Positions 20,301 through 33,000 of a stretch of 64,000 bases of DNA are shown in pieces. The position numbers and the translations under genes are program-made. Source of the stretch: Teratosphaeria epicoccoides. Its lineage: Eukaryota > Ascomycota > Dothideomycetes > Mycosphaerellales > Teratosphaeriaceae. The stretch lies in contig JADDMT010000075.1 in assembly GCA_021401465.1 (NCBI GenBank), positions 1-64,000 of the forward strand, given 5' to 3'. Under the pieces are notes generated by a model. It did no database searches. It saw only the letters and a program-made list of their open reading frames with translations, and was not told where the DNA came from. Numbering within the stretch: the stretch's first letter is position 1; every line of letters begins with the position of its first letter.

Positions 20301-22363
20301 ACGAAGGTAGTACGCGATAGTACCCGATTGCCTTCTAGTCGCGGAAGATGCAGGGCGCTAAGCTTAACTACGAGACTCATGACTAAGAGCTTTTAGCTAT
20401 TGTTGACAGCTTTAAGGAGTACCGACACTACCTCGAAGGCGCAGCGCACCCTATTAAGGTACTCACTAACTATAACAACCTTTGCGGCTTTATAGGCGTG
20501 AAGCAGCTAAGTAGTCGGCAAGCAAGGTAGGCGACTTTCCTCGCTAGCTTTGACTTCGTTATCTAGCATCGTTCCGGAAAGACGAATCCGGCCGACGGTC
20601 CTTTACGACGACTAGACTACGATACTAGGGAAGAGGGTGACTAATAGCTTCTCCCTACGCTGCAAACGAAGCTTGTAGTTTAGGGCGGCGATCTGTTGTT
20701 AGCTCCTCTTGTAGGTCGACTGCGGGTCTAATGGGGCCTCACGGCCTCCGCTAGTGACGAACCCTCCTATCTAGCAGTTGTGGCGACCATGTCTAGCTCG
20801 ATCCGTGCGGTAGTTAACCGGCTTACATGCGGTAAGCATGCGATGTCTAAGGAACCCTTTAAAGAAGTCTCGAGACTTATTTAGTAGTTGCAAGAGCGAG
20901 AACCGGAGTTAATTAATGAGGGTGTAGCCCTCTAGGACACTGCAGGCAGTCCGAAGTACTAGACTAAGTTAGGCGACTTGTAGTACTTTGACAATAGGCT
21001 CTACGTACCCGCTAACTACATACTCTGTTCGCAGCTCCTCCGTATTCATCATGACGATGAACTCGCGGGCCATTTTGGCGTAGAGAAGACGAACGCACTT
21101 CTCGGACGCAAATACTAGTAGCCTACGCTAGAACAGGATGTCTCTGACTATGTCAAATCCTGCCAGACGTGCCAGATTAGCAAATCTCGGCGCTATCGCC
21201 CCTACAGCGATGCTTAGGCGCTCCTACTACTAGAGAGACTATGGCAAGACTTAACTATAGATTTCATTACTAATTTGCCGCTAGCAAAGTAGAAAGGCAA
21301 TGTGGTTAATGCTGTCCTTGTAGTAGTCGACTAATACTCGAAGATGAATGTCTTCATCCTATATACGAAAAAGTGCACAAGCGGCGAGCTTGCGCGGCTA
21401 CTTTGCGACAAAGTCATATGGCGCTTTAGTGTCCCCCGAAGTATCCTATCGGATCGAGGTTCTGTCTTTACTAGTAAATACTAGCAAGAATTTGTGTTTG
21501 AAGCGCGTGTTAAGCACCGCCTAAGTACAGCATTCTATCCATAGACTGATAGTCAGACTGAACGTATGAACTAGACTCTTGAGTAGTACCTTTAGTGCTA
21601 CTACGCTAAGAACCAGGATGCCTAGGCTGACGCAATTCCTATGGCGGAATTTGCAGTCAATAACAGCGTGCATGCTACTATGCGCATGTCGCCATTTTAG
21701 ATTCTTTATAGCTTTGATCCGGAAATACACCTAGAACCGCCTCGGGACAAGTCTTCTGAGGAGAGGGTGCTAGCCGCCGCGGAATTAGCGCGGCGTATGC
21801 GCGAGGTACATTCGGTGCTAATAGAACACTAGAAAAAGGCCTTAGAATCCCAGATTAAACATAATAACGCCTGTGCTAAACCGATGTAGTACGTAGTTAG
21901 TACGAAGGTGTTACTGTCGACGAAGAATCTTAAGCTGAAACTTCCAAGCAAGAAGATGACGCCAAGGTTCGTCGGACCCTTCTGGATACGCGACGCGATA
22001 GGCTCGCAGGCGTACTAGCTATCGTTGCTATCGTCGTATTGTGTGCATGACGTCTTCTACGTATCTCTACTCGAACCATAGGTATAGCGCGAGGGCGAAG
22101 AGCCCGCGGACCTGATGCTAGTAGCAGAAGAGAACGAAGAGTAGGAAGTCGAGGGTATTAAGGACAGTATGCGGCGTAAGGGCGCAACGTACTATCTAGT
22201 GAAGTAGAAAGGATACCTACCTAAGTACACATAATAGGTTCTAGCCGAAGACTACAAGAACGCTCTAGAAGCTATTCGTGAATTCGAAGAGCGGAGGAGG
22301 CGTAAGTAGGGCTTAAGAAGGTCGATTCGTAGGAAGATGAGGGTTCTAGAGCAGAATTCTTGA
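17399..22363 (+). pseudogene. gag-pol polyprotein remnant of B1 (single frame, 1654 codons)
   Basis: ATG at 17399 and TGA at 22361-22363 lie in one frame, and the zinc knuckle (18563-18604), RT YLDD (19787-19798) and integrase HHCC cysteines (21161) are all in that frame, so gag and pol were fused without a frameshift. The knuckle is C-X2-C-X4-Y-X4-C, the expected histidine read as tyrosine (CAC to TAC). Integrase shows TIDFI, SDRG and TERMN around the DDE triad (21258, 21449, 21558). A chromodomain closes the protein at about 22160-22310, which in this group targets heterochromatin. The frame is riddled with TAG/TAA, so it is dead. The span to the base matches B2. Confidence 0.9.
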
Positions 22364-22503
22364 CATGTGTATGTAGCGCATAACGCGCGAAGTGACAACG
22401 AGAAGCAAACGCCCTACTCATATATCATTGATGCCTAAAGGCACACCTAGAATAAACCTAAGAAGAACAAGAGACATGCTCGGATTAGCTTCGTAGCTAA
22501 TGC

Positions 22504-23998
22504 TTAGCGACTACTAGTTAGGGGCTTCCTGACCGAACCCGAAGTAGGAGAGTCTTTCTTGTTGCGGTCTGCTAGGGACTGCCTACCTGCACAGGGTCTA
22601 CCAAACACCCTAAAGCGACTATAAGTAACGGGGGTAGCAACGCCACGAAGAGAGGCCGGCATCTTCTTCTTTAGTAGGTTGCGAGGGAGCTCGTCTTCAG
22701 AGCCTATAGTAGCCAGAGAACTAGCGACACCCTCACTGCGCCTAGTCGCGACGACTACCTCATCTTTAGCATCAGAAGGCGAAGAGACTCGAGCGCGCTT
22801 GCGGCTGTCGCGCTCGGCCCTCGAGATCATCTTGCGCTTCTTGACACAAGTGTCGACCACATCATCAGACTCGGTGTCTCCCTTAGGCGTAACCGGTGTA
22901 GTGACACTACGGCGCGAAGGGATCCTGTTAGGACCGAAGGTATCCTGAACGTCGTCATCCTCCTCATCCTCAAAGATCTGGCCTAGAGGCTTGTGCCTTA
23001 GCGTCTTAACAGACGCAGTGCGGGTCGCAAGCGGGGAAGGCTCGGCTTCCTCGTCGCTGACCTCAATTTCGGCCCTAGCCCTCTTCTTCTTCTTAGATAG
23101 TAGCGTCGAGGCGGCGTAGGCGGCAGCGCTACAATGTGTTAGCTATACGCACGCGACAGGATTCGAGTAAGTAACTTACGGCTTAATCCTTAGGACCGGC
23201 TTAGAGGCAGGCTGCCTCTCGGTATAGCGCTAGGGCGTAGCCTTAGCGGCAGGAGCAGTGAATTGCTTGATGACCTTCTTGCGGATCATCCGCGTCTTAA
23301 AGTCATCGTTAATAGAGGCAAGAGCCCCGAGTTGCTAACGCTAACAGCTAGTCGGATATTTCTCGACGCTAACGTTAGCCTAGCGGAGAGAGTTAGCATT
23401 CATACTCGGAGGGCACCCGCACTATATGCGTACTATGGCGAAGGTCTCGACCCTAACAGTTAGCACCTTCAAGATCTTCTAGACTGTCTACAATCAGACC
23501 TAGACAAACGTTTTCGCCTGTTAGCAGAGAGTTGAAGCGAACGCTACCATAAGAACGGTTAGCAGTCGCGGTGAAGCACGAGAGGGCGCCGAGCAGGTAG
23601 GCGAGTGCCTCGCGGTACTTAGCCTGTAGCCTGTTCATAGTCAGAGTACCTTCGGCAATCCCCTCGTTACGCGTACTCTAGAAGTCATCGATGTTACGGC
23701 AGAGCTAGTTGTACTCGCCATACACCTCTTTAGGGAGGTCTTAGCATTTTTGATGCTTGCTATTATAGTTAACATAATTGTAGTAGACACTGCCCTCATT
23801 AAATCCGCCGACGTAAATCTCGGCTACGCTTCGGTTAGTACAAGTCACGCATACCTCGCGGGTAGGGGACGCCTTACTAACACGCGGAGGAGAGATGTAT
23901 GCAGCTTGGCTACTAAGGTTGTCGAGGCATTGTCGACACAAGCGACGATTGCGGGCAGAGCGAGTAGCGTCAAACTTAGTCTGTAGCACATGAGCCAT
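22504..23998 (-). pseudogene. Antisense two-exon gene of family B (aORF-B), copy in B1
   Basis: Exon 1 is 23180-23998, intron 23129-23179 (51 bp) and exon 2 22504-23128, on the strand opposite gag-pol and between pol and the 3' LTR. The intron begins GTAAGT and ends TAG, with a CTAAC branch word ten bases before the end. Start ATG and stop TAA are kept. Unlike the other three copies this exon 1 is 819 not 821 bp: a 2-bp deletion near 23484 shifts the frame. The encoded N-terminus has paired cysteines and the C-terminus is rich in lysine and arginine. Function not recognised. Confidence 0.7.
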
Positions 23999-24153
23999 TA
24001 TAGCTAAGACAGGTTAATTGATCTTAATTAATTGATTAAAGAAGAAGGAGCTCTAGTACGGACCTGCAGACATAGCAAGGCGCAAGCTAAGCGAAGTAGG
24101 AGCGGAGGTCGATGTTAGTGTCTTAGAACAGGAAAGTTTGGGAAGCGACGAGG

Positions 24154-24161
24154 TTTTTATA
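24154..24161 (-). promoter_or_regulatory. TATA box of aORF-B in B1
   Basis: TATAAAAA on the minus strand in GAGGGTATAAAAACCTCG, about 155 bases before the aORF-B start codon. The same word at the same distance is kept in B2, B3 and B4, although the surrounding DNA has decayed. Confidence 0.6.
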
Positions 24162-24354
24162 CCCTCTGACAGCCCCCCTGTTACCTACTGCAACCGTTAA
24201 GCTAGTGACTCGAACTATATGCGCAGAGTACCTACCTTTAGTTAACTTACAAGGGGACCGAATAATGCAATAACAGATAACGCGGCTGTTACGCATGTGC
24301 GCTAACCGCACTCGTGCTAGCCTACTAGCATGGAAATGTGGCGAGGCCCGCGCT

Positions 24355-24368
24355 AGGAGCGCGCTCCT
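24355..24368. promoter_or_regulatory. 14-bp palindrome AGGAGCGCGCTCCT, B1
   Basis: A perfect palindrome about 194 bases upstream of the aORF-B TATA box. Present in all four B copies without a mutation. It contains no CpA or TpG, so RIP cannot touch it; conservation alone is therefore weak evidence of function. Confidence 0.4.
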
Positions 24369-24796
24369 GCTGTTTCGAGTGGCGCGCGCAGGGCGTCCGC
24401 GCACTTTCCTACTACCCTAAGGTTCTGCGACACGTTCTTCACGGTCACGACTAAATAGGGACAGCCAAGCTACTTGGCGAGGCCGGCGCGCATGCTCGCC
24501 CTATAATTTCAAGGATTGACTAAAGTACGTACTCGTGGTTTCCTGATATCTTAATCTGCATGTGAAGCGAAGGTGTTACGAAGCTGCCTAACATGTGACA
24601 GATTAAAACCCGCCCGAGTTAGTAGCCTCCGCCCCGTACTCGCTACGAAGGTGTTAAGGTATGCGCATGATACATGTTACGTAGGCTATCTACCTATTCA
24701 CCCTTGCGTAGTGTGAGCGTGCTATATCCCGTACCCTATATGTTCCGCGTGCGTCACTTAGTGAGGCTAGGGACATCCTCATAGGAGGAGGGGCAG

Positions 24797-25156
24797 TGAT
24801 ACAGTTGATACTAGGGGACCATTTAAACCGCATGGGTTCTAATAGCCGCCCTTGGCATGTAGTGACCCTGCTACATATGGCAAGGGGGTCCTTCGTATAT
24901 ACGTTAGCTTGTATGTTGTCCGAGTAGGATCAGTTGTCGACGTAGGACGCCCCCACGTCGCTGACCCTATAGTACCCCTATGGGGTTAGGCTCGGACATG
25001 CTTTCCCTAATTAAGGAGCGTCAGGGGTTATAAGCACCCTTAGCGCCACCTCTGCGATAAGCAGAAAGCAGCGCTGTCTTGTACCTACTAAAGGGTCGGA
25101 TTACTCTGTCACACTGCGAGATATTTTCATATCATATAGCATATACATCTATATCA
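24797..25156 (+). repeat. 3' LTR of B1 (360 bp)
   Basis: Same 360-bp length as the 5' LTR, starting TGATACAGTTGATAC and ending ATATCA, followed by the target duplication CCTAG. Confidence 0.93.
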
Positions 25157-28100
25157 CCTAGCTAGCGTCTTGTCAATGTGCAACTATACTCTAAGGTTGT
25201 TCGCGTATCTGGCGCCGATCGCGGCACATCGTTGCAGCCCTGTCTAGTCTGTCCGTAGGTCTAATTTTGGCGGACCTTGTCGTTTCCCGAATAACTGTCT
25301 TCACGGACTAGTTTAGGGATCGTGCGGTCTCGGCTTCTTCTCTGAGCGTTACTGTCTTCTAGCCTGAGAAGTCGTTCTCGTTCTTAGCCTCGCTGTTCCT
25401 ACGCGTTCCTTACGTACTCTATCTTTAAGTAGTAGACTTAGAGTCGTAGCGCTCGTAGAACCTAAATACCTTCGTAGGTTAGGTAGCCTCCCTAGGGTAT
25501 GAACTCTACCCCGAACGGTACAATTTCTTAGACAACTTTCTGATGCGCGTGAGGTTAAGCTACGACTAGTAGTCTCCTCAGGTGTCGTCGCATACGGTCG
25601 GCTAGTTTGTCATACTAAAGCTAGTTGACATGTTGTACTCTATTAATCCATGGGCAAGCCTAAGCCTACTAGTTCTGTATGATTCGGATAATGTCAAGTC
25701 TAATGTCATGCGGCAGCATGGCCTATCGCTCTATGCTCTCGTCTTCCTCGGAATCAGGAATGACGGCTTCGACAAGCTCGTAGTTGTCGTCCGAACCCTC
25801 TTCTTCTTCTTCTAGTTCCTGTTGCCTTAGGACTGTCGCACTAGAAGGTATACCCCTTAGCGCACAGATCGACTATGCCTTGTTTTAGCTAGGGTACTAT
25901 CCGGAACCATCTTTATCACTTATATGAATTCGACAATTGTCGTCGTAGCACGCAGTCTAAGTAAGTGTAGCATAGTCTGGTTCTCGAGTAGCGGCGGCCT
26001 TTTACTTAGGTGCCGTCGTTGTCGCGCGAGCCTGCTCTATCCTAGGCAGCTCTTGTCGTTGCTTCTTAGCAAAACATTCGCGGGAAAAGTGTCCTTTCTT
26101 TCCATAGTTGTAGCACTCGAGATTACTCTTGTCGAATAGTTTCTTCAGACTATTCTGACTAGGAGAGCCTTTCCGCGGCTTCCCTTAGGGTCTATTCCTC
26201 GGACGCCCCTTAGTCGCATCTAACTCCATAGGTTAGAGACCGTAGTAATCGCTTCGCCATTTCGGTGCTAATCGTTAGACCTTATGGTTAGCCTGCGCTA
26301 GCTTGCGATTTCTATGTTGTCGTTCTTGCTGTCGTTCCTAGATGCGATTATCGATTCTAATCGCAAGGTCGCTCATTTCCTTGAATGTCGTTAGCTAATC
26401 TCCTCAGGCAATTTCGTCTTTAACTGTCTCCTTTAGTCCCTAGTAGAACTAAGCGGCTAAAGCGTTATCATTCTAGTCGACTCGAGCAGAGAGGGTCTGA
26501 AAGTCCGCGCGGTACTTAGTAGCGGAACCCTTCTGCTAGATTCCTAGGAGAGCTCTCTCGGCCTCTTGTTGCTTATTACTAAGCCTAAACGCTTCGCGTA
26601 ATACCTTAAACAAAGACTTGTCTAAGTTGAGAATCTCCCTAGTCGTCGTCTTCCTGGCTTTAGCGCTGCTAACGTGATCTAGATAATCTGTTAGATGAGG
26701 CTAGATAAACTCGAACGCTAGTCCCTTTAGGTAAGAGACAATGTACATCATTCGCTTATAATGTGTCGTAAACCGTTCCGTATCTACGTTAAATGCTAAC
26801 TAGCATTATAGGATAAACATCTCGACCTAAGATCGTTGTCCTGTGAACTCTGTAGGGCTTCCTATCTTGAAGCCGTTGTTGCCATGTCTATTCCTAGTAG
26901 TTAAACCTGCGACGGATGCTAGAGCCATCTCGCTAAGGTAAATGGATTCGAGCTACTACGTAATTTGAGGTATAGCGGCAACTTGTTCTCATGGTGTCGG
27001 TTAACTGTCGCTAGAACTTGAATTAACAGTTACGGTAATAACGGCTTCAAGATAGGAAGCCCTACAGAGTTCATAGGACAACGATCTTAAGTCGAGATGT
27101 TTATCCTACAATGCTAGTTAGCATTTAACGTGGATACAGAACGGTTTATAACACATTATAAGCGAATAATGTACATTGTCTCTTACCTAAAGGGACTAGC
27201 GTTCGAGTTCATCTAGCCTCATCTGACAGATTATCTAGATCACGTTAGTAACGTCAAAGCTAGGAAGACGACAACTAGGGAGATTCTCAACTTAGACAAG
27301 TCTTTGTTTAAGGCATTACGCGAAGCTTTTAGGCTCAGTAATAAGCAACAAGAGGCCGAGAGAGCTCTCCTAGGAATCTAGCAGAAGGGTTCCGCTATTA
27401 AGTACCGCGCGGACTTTTAGACCCTCTCTGCTCGAGTCGACTAGAATGATAATGCTTTAGCCGCTTAGTTCTAGTAGGGACTAAAGGAGACAGTTAAATA
27501 CGAAATTGCCTGAGGAGATCGGCTAACGACATTCAAGGAAATAAGCGATCTCGCGATTAGAATCGATAATCGCATCTAGGAATAACAGCAAGAACGACAA
27601 CATAGAAATCGCAAGCTAGCACAGGCTAACTATAAGGTCTAACGATTAGCACCGAAATAGCGAAGCGATTACTATAGTCTCTAACCTATAGAGTTAGATG
27701 CGACTAAGGGGCGTCCAAGGAATAGACCCTAAGGAAAGCCGCAGAAGGGCTCTCCTCCCTAGAATAGTCTGAAGAAGCCATTCGACAAGAGTAATCTCGA
27801 GTGCTACAACTGTAGAAAGAAAGGACACTTTGCCCGCGAGTGTTTTGCTAAGAAGCAACGACAGGAACTGCCTAGGATAGAGCAGGCTCGCGCGACAATA
27901 ACGGCGCCTTAGTAAAAGGCCGCCGCTACTCGAGAACCGGATTATGCCGCACTTACTTAGACTGCGTGCTACGACGACAATTGTCGAATTCACATGAGTG
28001 ATAAAGATGGTTCCGGATAGTACCCTAGCTAAAACAAGGCATAGTTAATCTGTACGCTAAGAGGTATACCTTCTAGTGCAATAGTCCTAAGGTAACAGGA

Positions 28101-29620
28101 GCTAGAAGAAGAAGAAGAGGGTTCGGACAATAACTACGAGATTGTCGAAGCTGTCATTCCTGATTCCGAGGAAGACAAGAGTATAGAGCGATAGGCCATG
28201 CTGCCGCATGACATTAGACTCGATATTATCCGAATCATATAGAACTAGTAGGCTTAGGCTTACCCATGGATTAATGGAGTACAACACGTTAACTAGCTTT
28301 AGTATGACGAACTAGCCGACTATATGCGACGACACCTAAGGAGACTACTAGTCGTAGCTTAACCTCACGCGCATCAGAAAGTTGTCTAAGAAATTGTACC
28401 GTTCGGGGTAGAGTTTACGCCCTAGGGAGGCTACCTAACCTACGAAGGTATTCAGATTTCACAAGCGCTATGACTCTAAGTCTACTACTTAAAGATAGAG
28501 TACGCAAGAAACGCGCAGGAATAGCGAGGCTAAGAGCGAGAACGACCTCTTAGGCTAGAGAACAGTAACGCTTAGAGAAGAAGCCGAGACCGCATGATCC
28601 CTGAACTAGTCCGTGAAGACAGTTATTCGGGAAACGACAAGGTCCGCCGAAATTAGACCCACGGACAGACTAGACAGGGCTGCAACGATGTGCCGCGATC
28701 GGCGCCAGATACGCGAACAACCTTAGAGTATAGTTGCACATCGACGAGACGCTAGCTAGGGCCTTAATAGATTCAGGATGTACTAGAATCTTCATGACGC
28801 CCAAGTTCGCCAGGACAGCCAGGATAAAGCTACAGGCGAAGACAAATGCTTTCTCGCTACAAGCGATTAATAGAAAGCTAGTCGCGTACAACCGAGGAAT
28901 AGTTGACGAAGAGACCGAGATAATGCCTCTGCGGATAGGACGCTACTAAGAGACGCTCTAGTTCGACATTACGGAGTTACTAGGCTCGGATGTAGTACTA
29001 GGGTTACTATGGCTAAGAAACGCTAACCCCTATATCGACTAGAAGAATAAGAGGATCTAGTTCCTAGAACTCTTAAGATCGATACCTCTACCTATAGTAC
29101 ACAATGTACTAGGCAAGATCGAAATATGTGCTATGACTTCAAGCGAGATAGTAGCCGCTATTAAGGATCTAGAACAGGAAGTGCACGTCCTATAGGTCAA
29201 AGCAACGCAATCAGAAGTCAAGGTCGAATTCATAGTTCCTGATAAGTATAAAGAGTTCGCTACTCTTTTCGAGGAAGAACCCGACTAAGAAGCTCTGCTA
29301 GAACACTAGGAGTAGGACCACGGGATACCCTTACTCCCTAGCAAGACACTAACGAAGCAATTAGTTCGCCTGTTATTAGCGGCGAAACTAGAGATTCTCC
29401 GGAAATACCTAGAAGACAACCTCCGGAAAGGCTTCATCCGCAAGTCATAGTCCCTAGCTAGATATCTAATCCTGTTTGTGCCTAAGGGGGAAGATAACTA
29501 GCGACTCTACGTAGATTATCGTAGATTAAATGACATCACGATAAAGAATAGTTATCCGCTTCCTTTACTCTCAGAATTGCAGGACTACCTACAAGGAGTA
29601 ATGTAGTTCTCGAAGTTCGA

Positions 29621-29625
29621 CATAC
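29621..29625. repeat. Target duplication CATAC (left) of B2
   Basis: CATAC at 29621-29625 recurs at 37795-37799. The uninterrupted site is visible in A3 at about 48520-48535 (TTCGACATACCTAGAG). Confidence 0.9.
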
Positions 29626-29985
29626 TGATACAGTTGATACTAGGGGGCCATTAGAACCGCATGGGTTCTAGTAGCTGCCCTTAGCATGCAGTGACCCTGC
29701 TACATATGGCAAGGGGGTCCTTCGTACATACGTTGGCTCGTATGTCGTCCGAGTAGGATTAGTTGTCGACGTAGGACGCCCCCACGTCGCTGACCCTACG
29801 GTACCCCTGCGGGGTTAGGCTCGGACATGCTTTCCCTAATTAAGGAGCGTCGGGGGTTATAAGCACCCTTAGCGCTACCTCTACGATAAGCAGAAAGCAG
29901 CGCTATCTTATACCTACTAAAGGGTCGGATTACTCTGTCACACTGCGAGATATTTTCATATCATATAGCATATACATCTATATTA
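29626..29985 (+). repeat. 5' LTR of B2 (360 bp)
   Basis: Same ends and length as the B1 LTRs, starting TGATACAGTTG. Confidence 0.92.
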
Positions 29986-30034
29986 GTTCTGCTTTCTCCC
30001 CCCTGCTTTGCAGTCTAGCAGAGAATACTACGAT

Positions 30035-33000
30035 ATGTCTAGAGCACTACAAACTCGCAACTAACGCGTAGCGAGCGCTATCCCGAGCGCCCGTGACAGC
30101 GAAGCTAGCCTGAGTAACTAGCCCGCAGGAGTACCCGCTACGAGCGACACCGCATCGAGCGACAGTTCCGCTAGAGGCTAATTACGCGGCGGACTAGGCA
30201 ATAGACCCCCCGCATAGGGACCGCAACTAACCCCGACTATCGACCTAGCCCTTGTAGCCATGATTGTCAATCAGGTCGCGAACTGCCTTGCGAACTAGAG
30301 CTAGAGCCGCACCGCTCCTAGCAGCGACAACGGCAAGGACGACGAAGACGTCGCCATGAGCAGTACTAACGAACTAGCGGACGAAGAAATCTAGCGAGAT
30401 TTTACGCCAGGGACCTGCGAAGACAACTTACTAGGAGGCGTAGACCCTCCGCGTGTGCCCGCGAACCTAGTGCCTAAATTCGGGGCCATAGTAGGCTAAC
30501 TAGGAGGTAGTCGTAACGCACGCAACCTAAAATCATTTAAGGGAGACACCTTGAAGGAGGCGCGAACTTTCTTGCAGGCGTGTGAGGCAGTTTTCGTGCT
30601 TAACCTACGCGGATATTCTACAGAGGGCGAACGAGTTACCTTTAGTATGATGTAGCTTAAAGAGGATAAGGAACCTCGTAACAATTAGCATAAGCGGTAT
30701 GACCTTATGCGGGTCTACGACAGAACGTATATGTAGGCGGACTTTCGCTAGTTCTGTGTCGACTAGGTCGAGGATCTAGGGAATCGCGCCCTTACTATGT
30801 CTGTCGAGTACGAGAAGGCCAAGCAGGGGAAGGGACAAACAACCTCTAGCTTCGCAACCTATCTCGCCACGCTCGAGGGACAGATGCTACCCTATACCGA
30901 GACGTAACGCGTGCGGCACTTGCTTGTCAAACTTGATGACAATCTTCAGAACATAATCATGACTTTTCATGAACTTCCGACAACTTAGCAAGACCTCGTG
31001 TCCCTTGCGACACGTATGGAAATCACCTTGAAGCGAAATGGAAAATCGGGCGGTAAGGACAATAAGCGTCTAAGCCCCGAGGACCTACTAAAGGGCCGCT
31101 ATCACAAGCGCCCTAGGGGCCACGTCTAACGCGGTAGTTCATTCTGGAGGAGCAAGCCCTCCGAGCTAAAAGACAGTAGCGAGAAGCCTCTAAGTAGCTG
31201 CTACATCTGTGGAGCGAGGGACTACTAGGCGGCTCGCTGTCCTAAACGAAGTAATAGGAAGAAGGTAAGCAAGGTGTCTGAAACCTCCCTAGAGGGGAGG
31301 CGAAAGAAGGACAAGCCTAAGACAACCGAATGGCTACCGCGGGTATCTAAGCTGTCTGTCACTGATGGTGTAGACTCGTGGCCTACCTGGCGCCTATCTG
31401 GTGCGGTCCGAGTTAACGGCTCGCTTAAGCTAGTAGACTATATGTTAGATGACCTTGCGGAGGTTAACGTGATACCCTAGAGGGTAATCGTACGGCTCGG
31501 TTTGAAGCCGATCCTAGGAGCCCTGCTGCCTACCATGAAGTCCTTTCAGGGCGAAGGCGTAGCGGCTCAAGGCGCGTATAACGTGCGCCTCTAACTCGCG
31601 GACTCCTTAGGAGAAGTGCGCGAGACTAACGAAGTCTTCTATGCTAAAGACGTTCCTGATAAGGAGCTCCTACTCGGCCGCCCTTAGCGCCACAAGCAGG
31701 GAGTCGTTGTTAATAGAGCTACCGACAACTAGTTCTACAGCTCTACAGGCGAAGTTCCTACGGTGCGGATGCGTGACGCACGCAGCTTCTACAGGGACAT
31801 GAAGAAGGTCTAATGCGTTTATGCGGTCTACATACGGAACGTCAAGGAGGACGTTACCCTTCTGCCTAAGTTAGAGGAATACGCCGATATTTTCGACGTA
31901 GAGGCTGCGGCCTATGCCTAGGCCCTAGACGCGGAACATGCGATTAACCTTAAGGAGGGCTATAACCCTCCGCATCGACCTCTATACCCTATGTCAGAAT
32001 CGCAGCTCGAAACACTTCGAGACTATCTCTACAAGGCGCAAAGGAACGCGTGGATCCGACGAAGCGACAGCGAGGCTAGAGCGTTAGTTATGTTCGTCCT
32101 AAAGAAGGATAACACGCTCCGCCTATACGTTAACTATAGGGGCCTTAACGCGGTAACCTAGAAGAACCGCTGCCCCCTACTACTTATTAGCGAGATGCTT
32201 GACTGCCTTAGTCACGCCGCCATCTTCTCGTCTATTGACTTGAAGGACGCCTACTACTAGATACCGATCCGAAAGGGCGACGAGTAGAAGACTACATTCC
32301 GAACATAGTACAGACACTTTGAGTATACAGTGATGCCATTTAGCTTGACTAACGCACTAGTAACGTTCTAAGCGTATATTAACTAGGCCCTAGCCGGCCT
32401 CGTTGACACCTGCTACGTAGTATATTTGGACGATATACTAGTCTATTCCGACTCGAAGGAGGAGCATATTCGGCATCTAAGTATAGTGCTCGAATAGCTC
32501 TACAAGTTTACTCTGTACGCGAACCTAAAGAAGTGCTCATTCCTGACGGATAGGATTAAGTTTCTCGGATACATCGTCTCTACAGAAGGAGTCATCATAG
32601 ATGACTAAAGGGTGTCCGTAATCGCGGAGTAGCCGCGGCTAACTACCCTCTAAGAAGTGCAGGTGTTCCTAGGATTTACTAACTTCTATCGCAGATTCAT
32701 ACGATCTTACTTGAAGATCGTGGCTCCCCTCACGGCCCTCGCAAAGGGCGCGGTTTGAGGAAAAAAGCTAGGGAAAGTGCCTTAGGAGGAGGCTTAGAGT
32801 AAGGCCTTCTCTGAACTTAAAGCAGCTTTTTAAACTACGCCTATACTTCGGCACTTTGACCCCGCTACGAAGATCCGGATAGAGACTAATGCTTCAAAAT
32901 TCGTAATAGCCGCAATTATATCGCAGCTCTAGTCGCACGAAGGCAGTGCGCGATAGTACCTAATTGCCTTCTAGTTGCGGAAGATGCAGGGCGCTAAGCT

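Larger units (their letters stand above)
16990..25156 (+). mobile_element. Gypsy retrotransposon B1 (family B), complete, 8167 bp
   Basis: Complete chromodomain Gypsy element with two 360-bp LTRs, a single gag-pol frame, an antisense gene and a polypurine tract (AGGAGGAGGGGCAG) directly before the 3' LTR. It is flanked by the target duplication CCTAG. It interrupts the protease region of A1. In the first ~150 bases of the two LTRs I count eight differences, all transitions, as RIP would cause. Confidence 0.95.
12416..27031 (-). mobile_element. Gypsy retrotransposon A1 (family A), 5'-truncated, carrying B1
   Basis: Minus-strand chromodomain Gypsy element. From left to right it reads 3' LTR (12416-12897), antisense gene, chromodomain, integrase, RNase H, RT (YLDD at 15929-15940), protease (broken by B1 at 16990-25156), and gag with a zinc knuckle near 26074-26115. 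It lacks its 5' LTR and leader: it stops at 27031, about six codons inside gag, at a head-to-head junction with A2. Many stop codons, nearly all TAG or TAA, mark it as RIP-dead. Confidence 0.9.
13592..27031 (-). pseudogene. gag-pol remnant of A1, split by B1
   Basis: Minus-strand frames, interrupted by B1 at 16990-25156. Recognisable parts are: chromodomain around 13670-13740, integrase about 14000-14900, RNase H at 15332-15529 (VETDASD...YYSRKLS...DKELLAIVDA), RT with YLDD at 15929-15940, protease just left of 16985 and right of 25161, and the gag CCHC knuckle near 26074-26115. Frames are broken by TAG/TAA throughout, so no product is expected. Pol stop (TAA) corresponds to 13592-13594. Confidence 0.85.

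Noticed and set aside
24123..24404. Frame of 93 codons upstream of aORF-B as a protein
   Set aside because: It spans the promoter palindrome and TATA box and breaks in the other copies; more likely untranslated.
25924..26139. Repeated small frames starting MNSTIVVVARSLSKC (also near 27694, 46680 and 55114) as a conserved small protein
   Set aside because: They are the reverse strand of the gag zinc-knuckle region of family A, where the sense frame has the clear CCHC motif.
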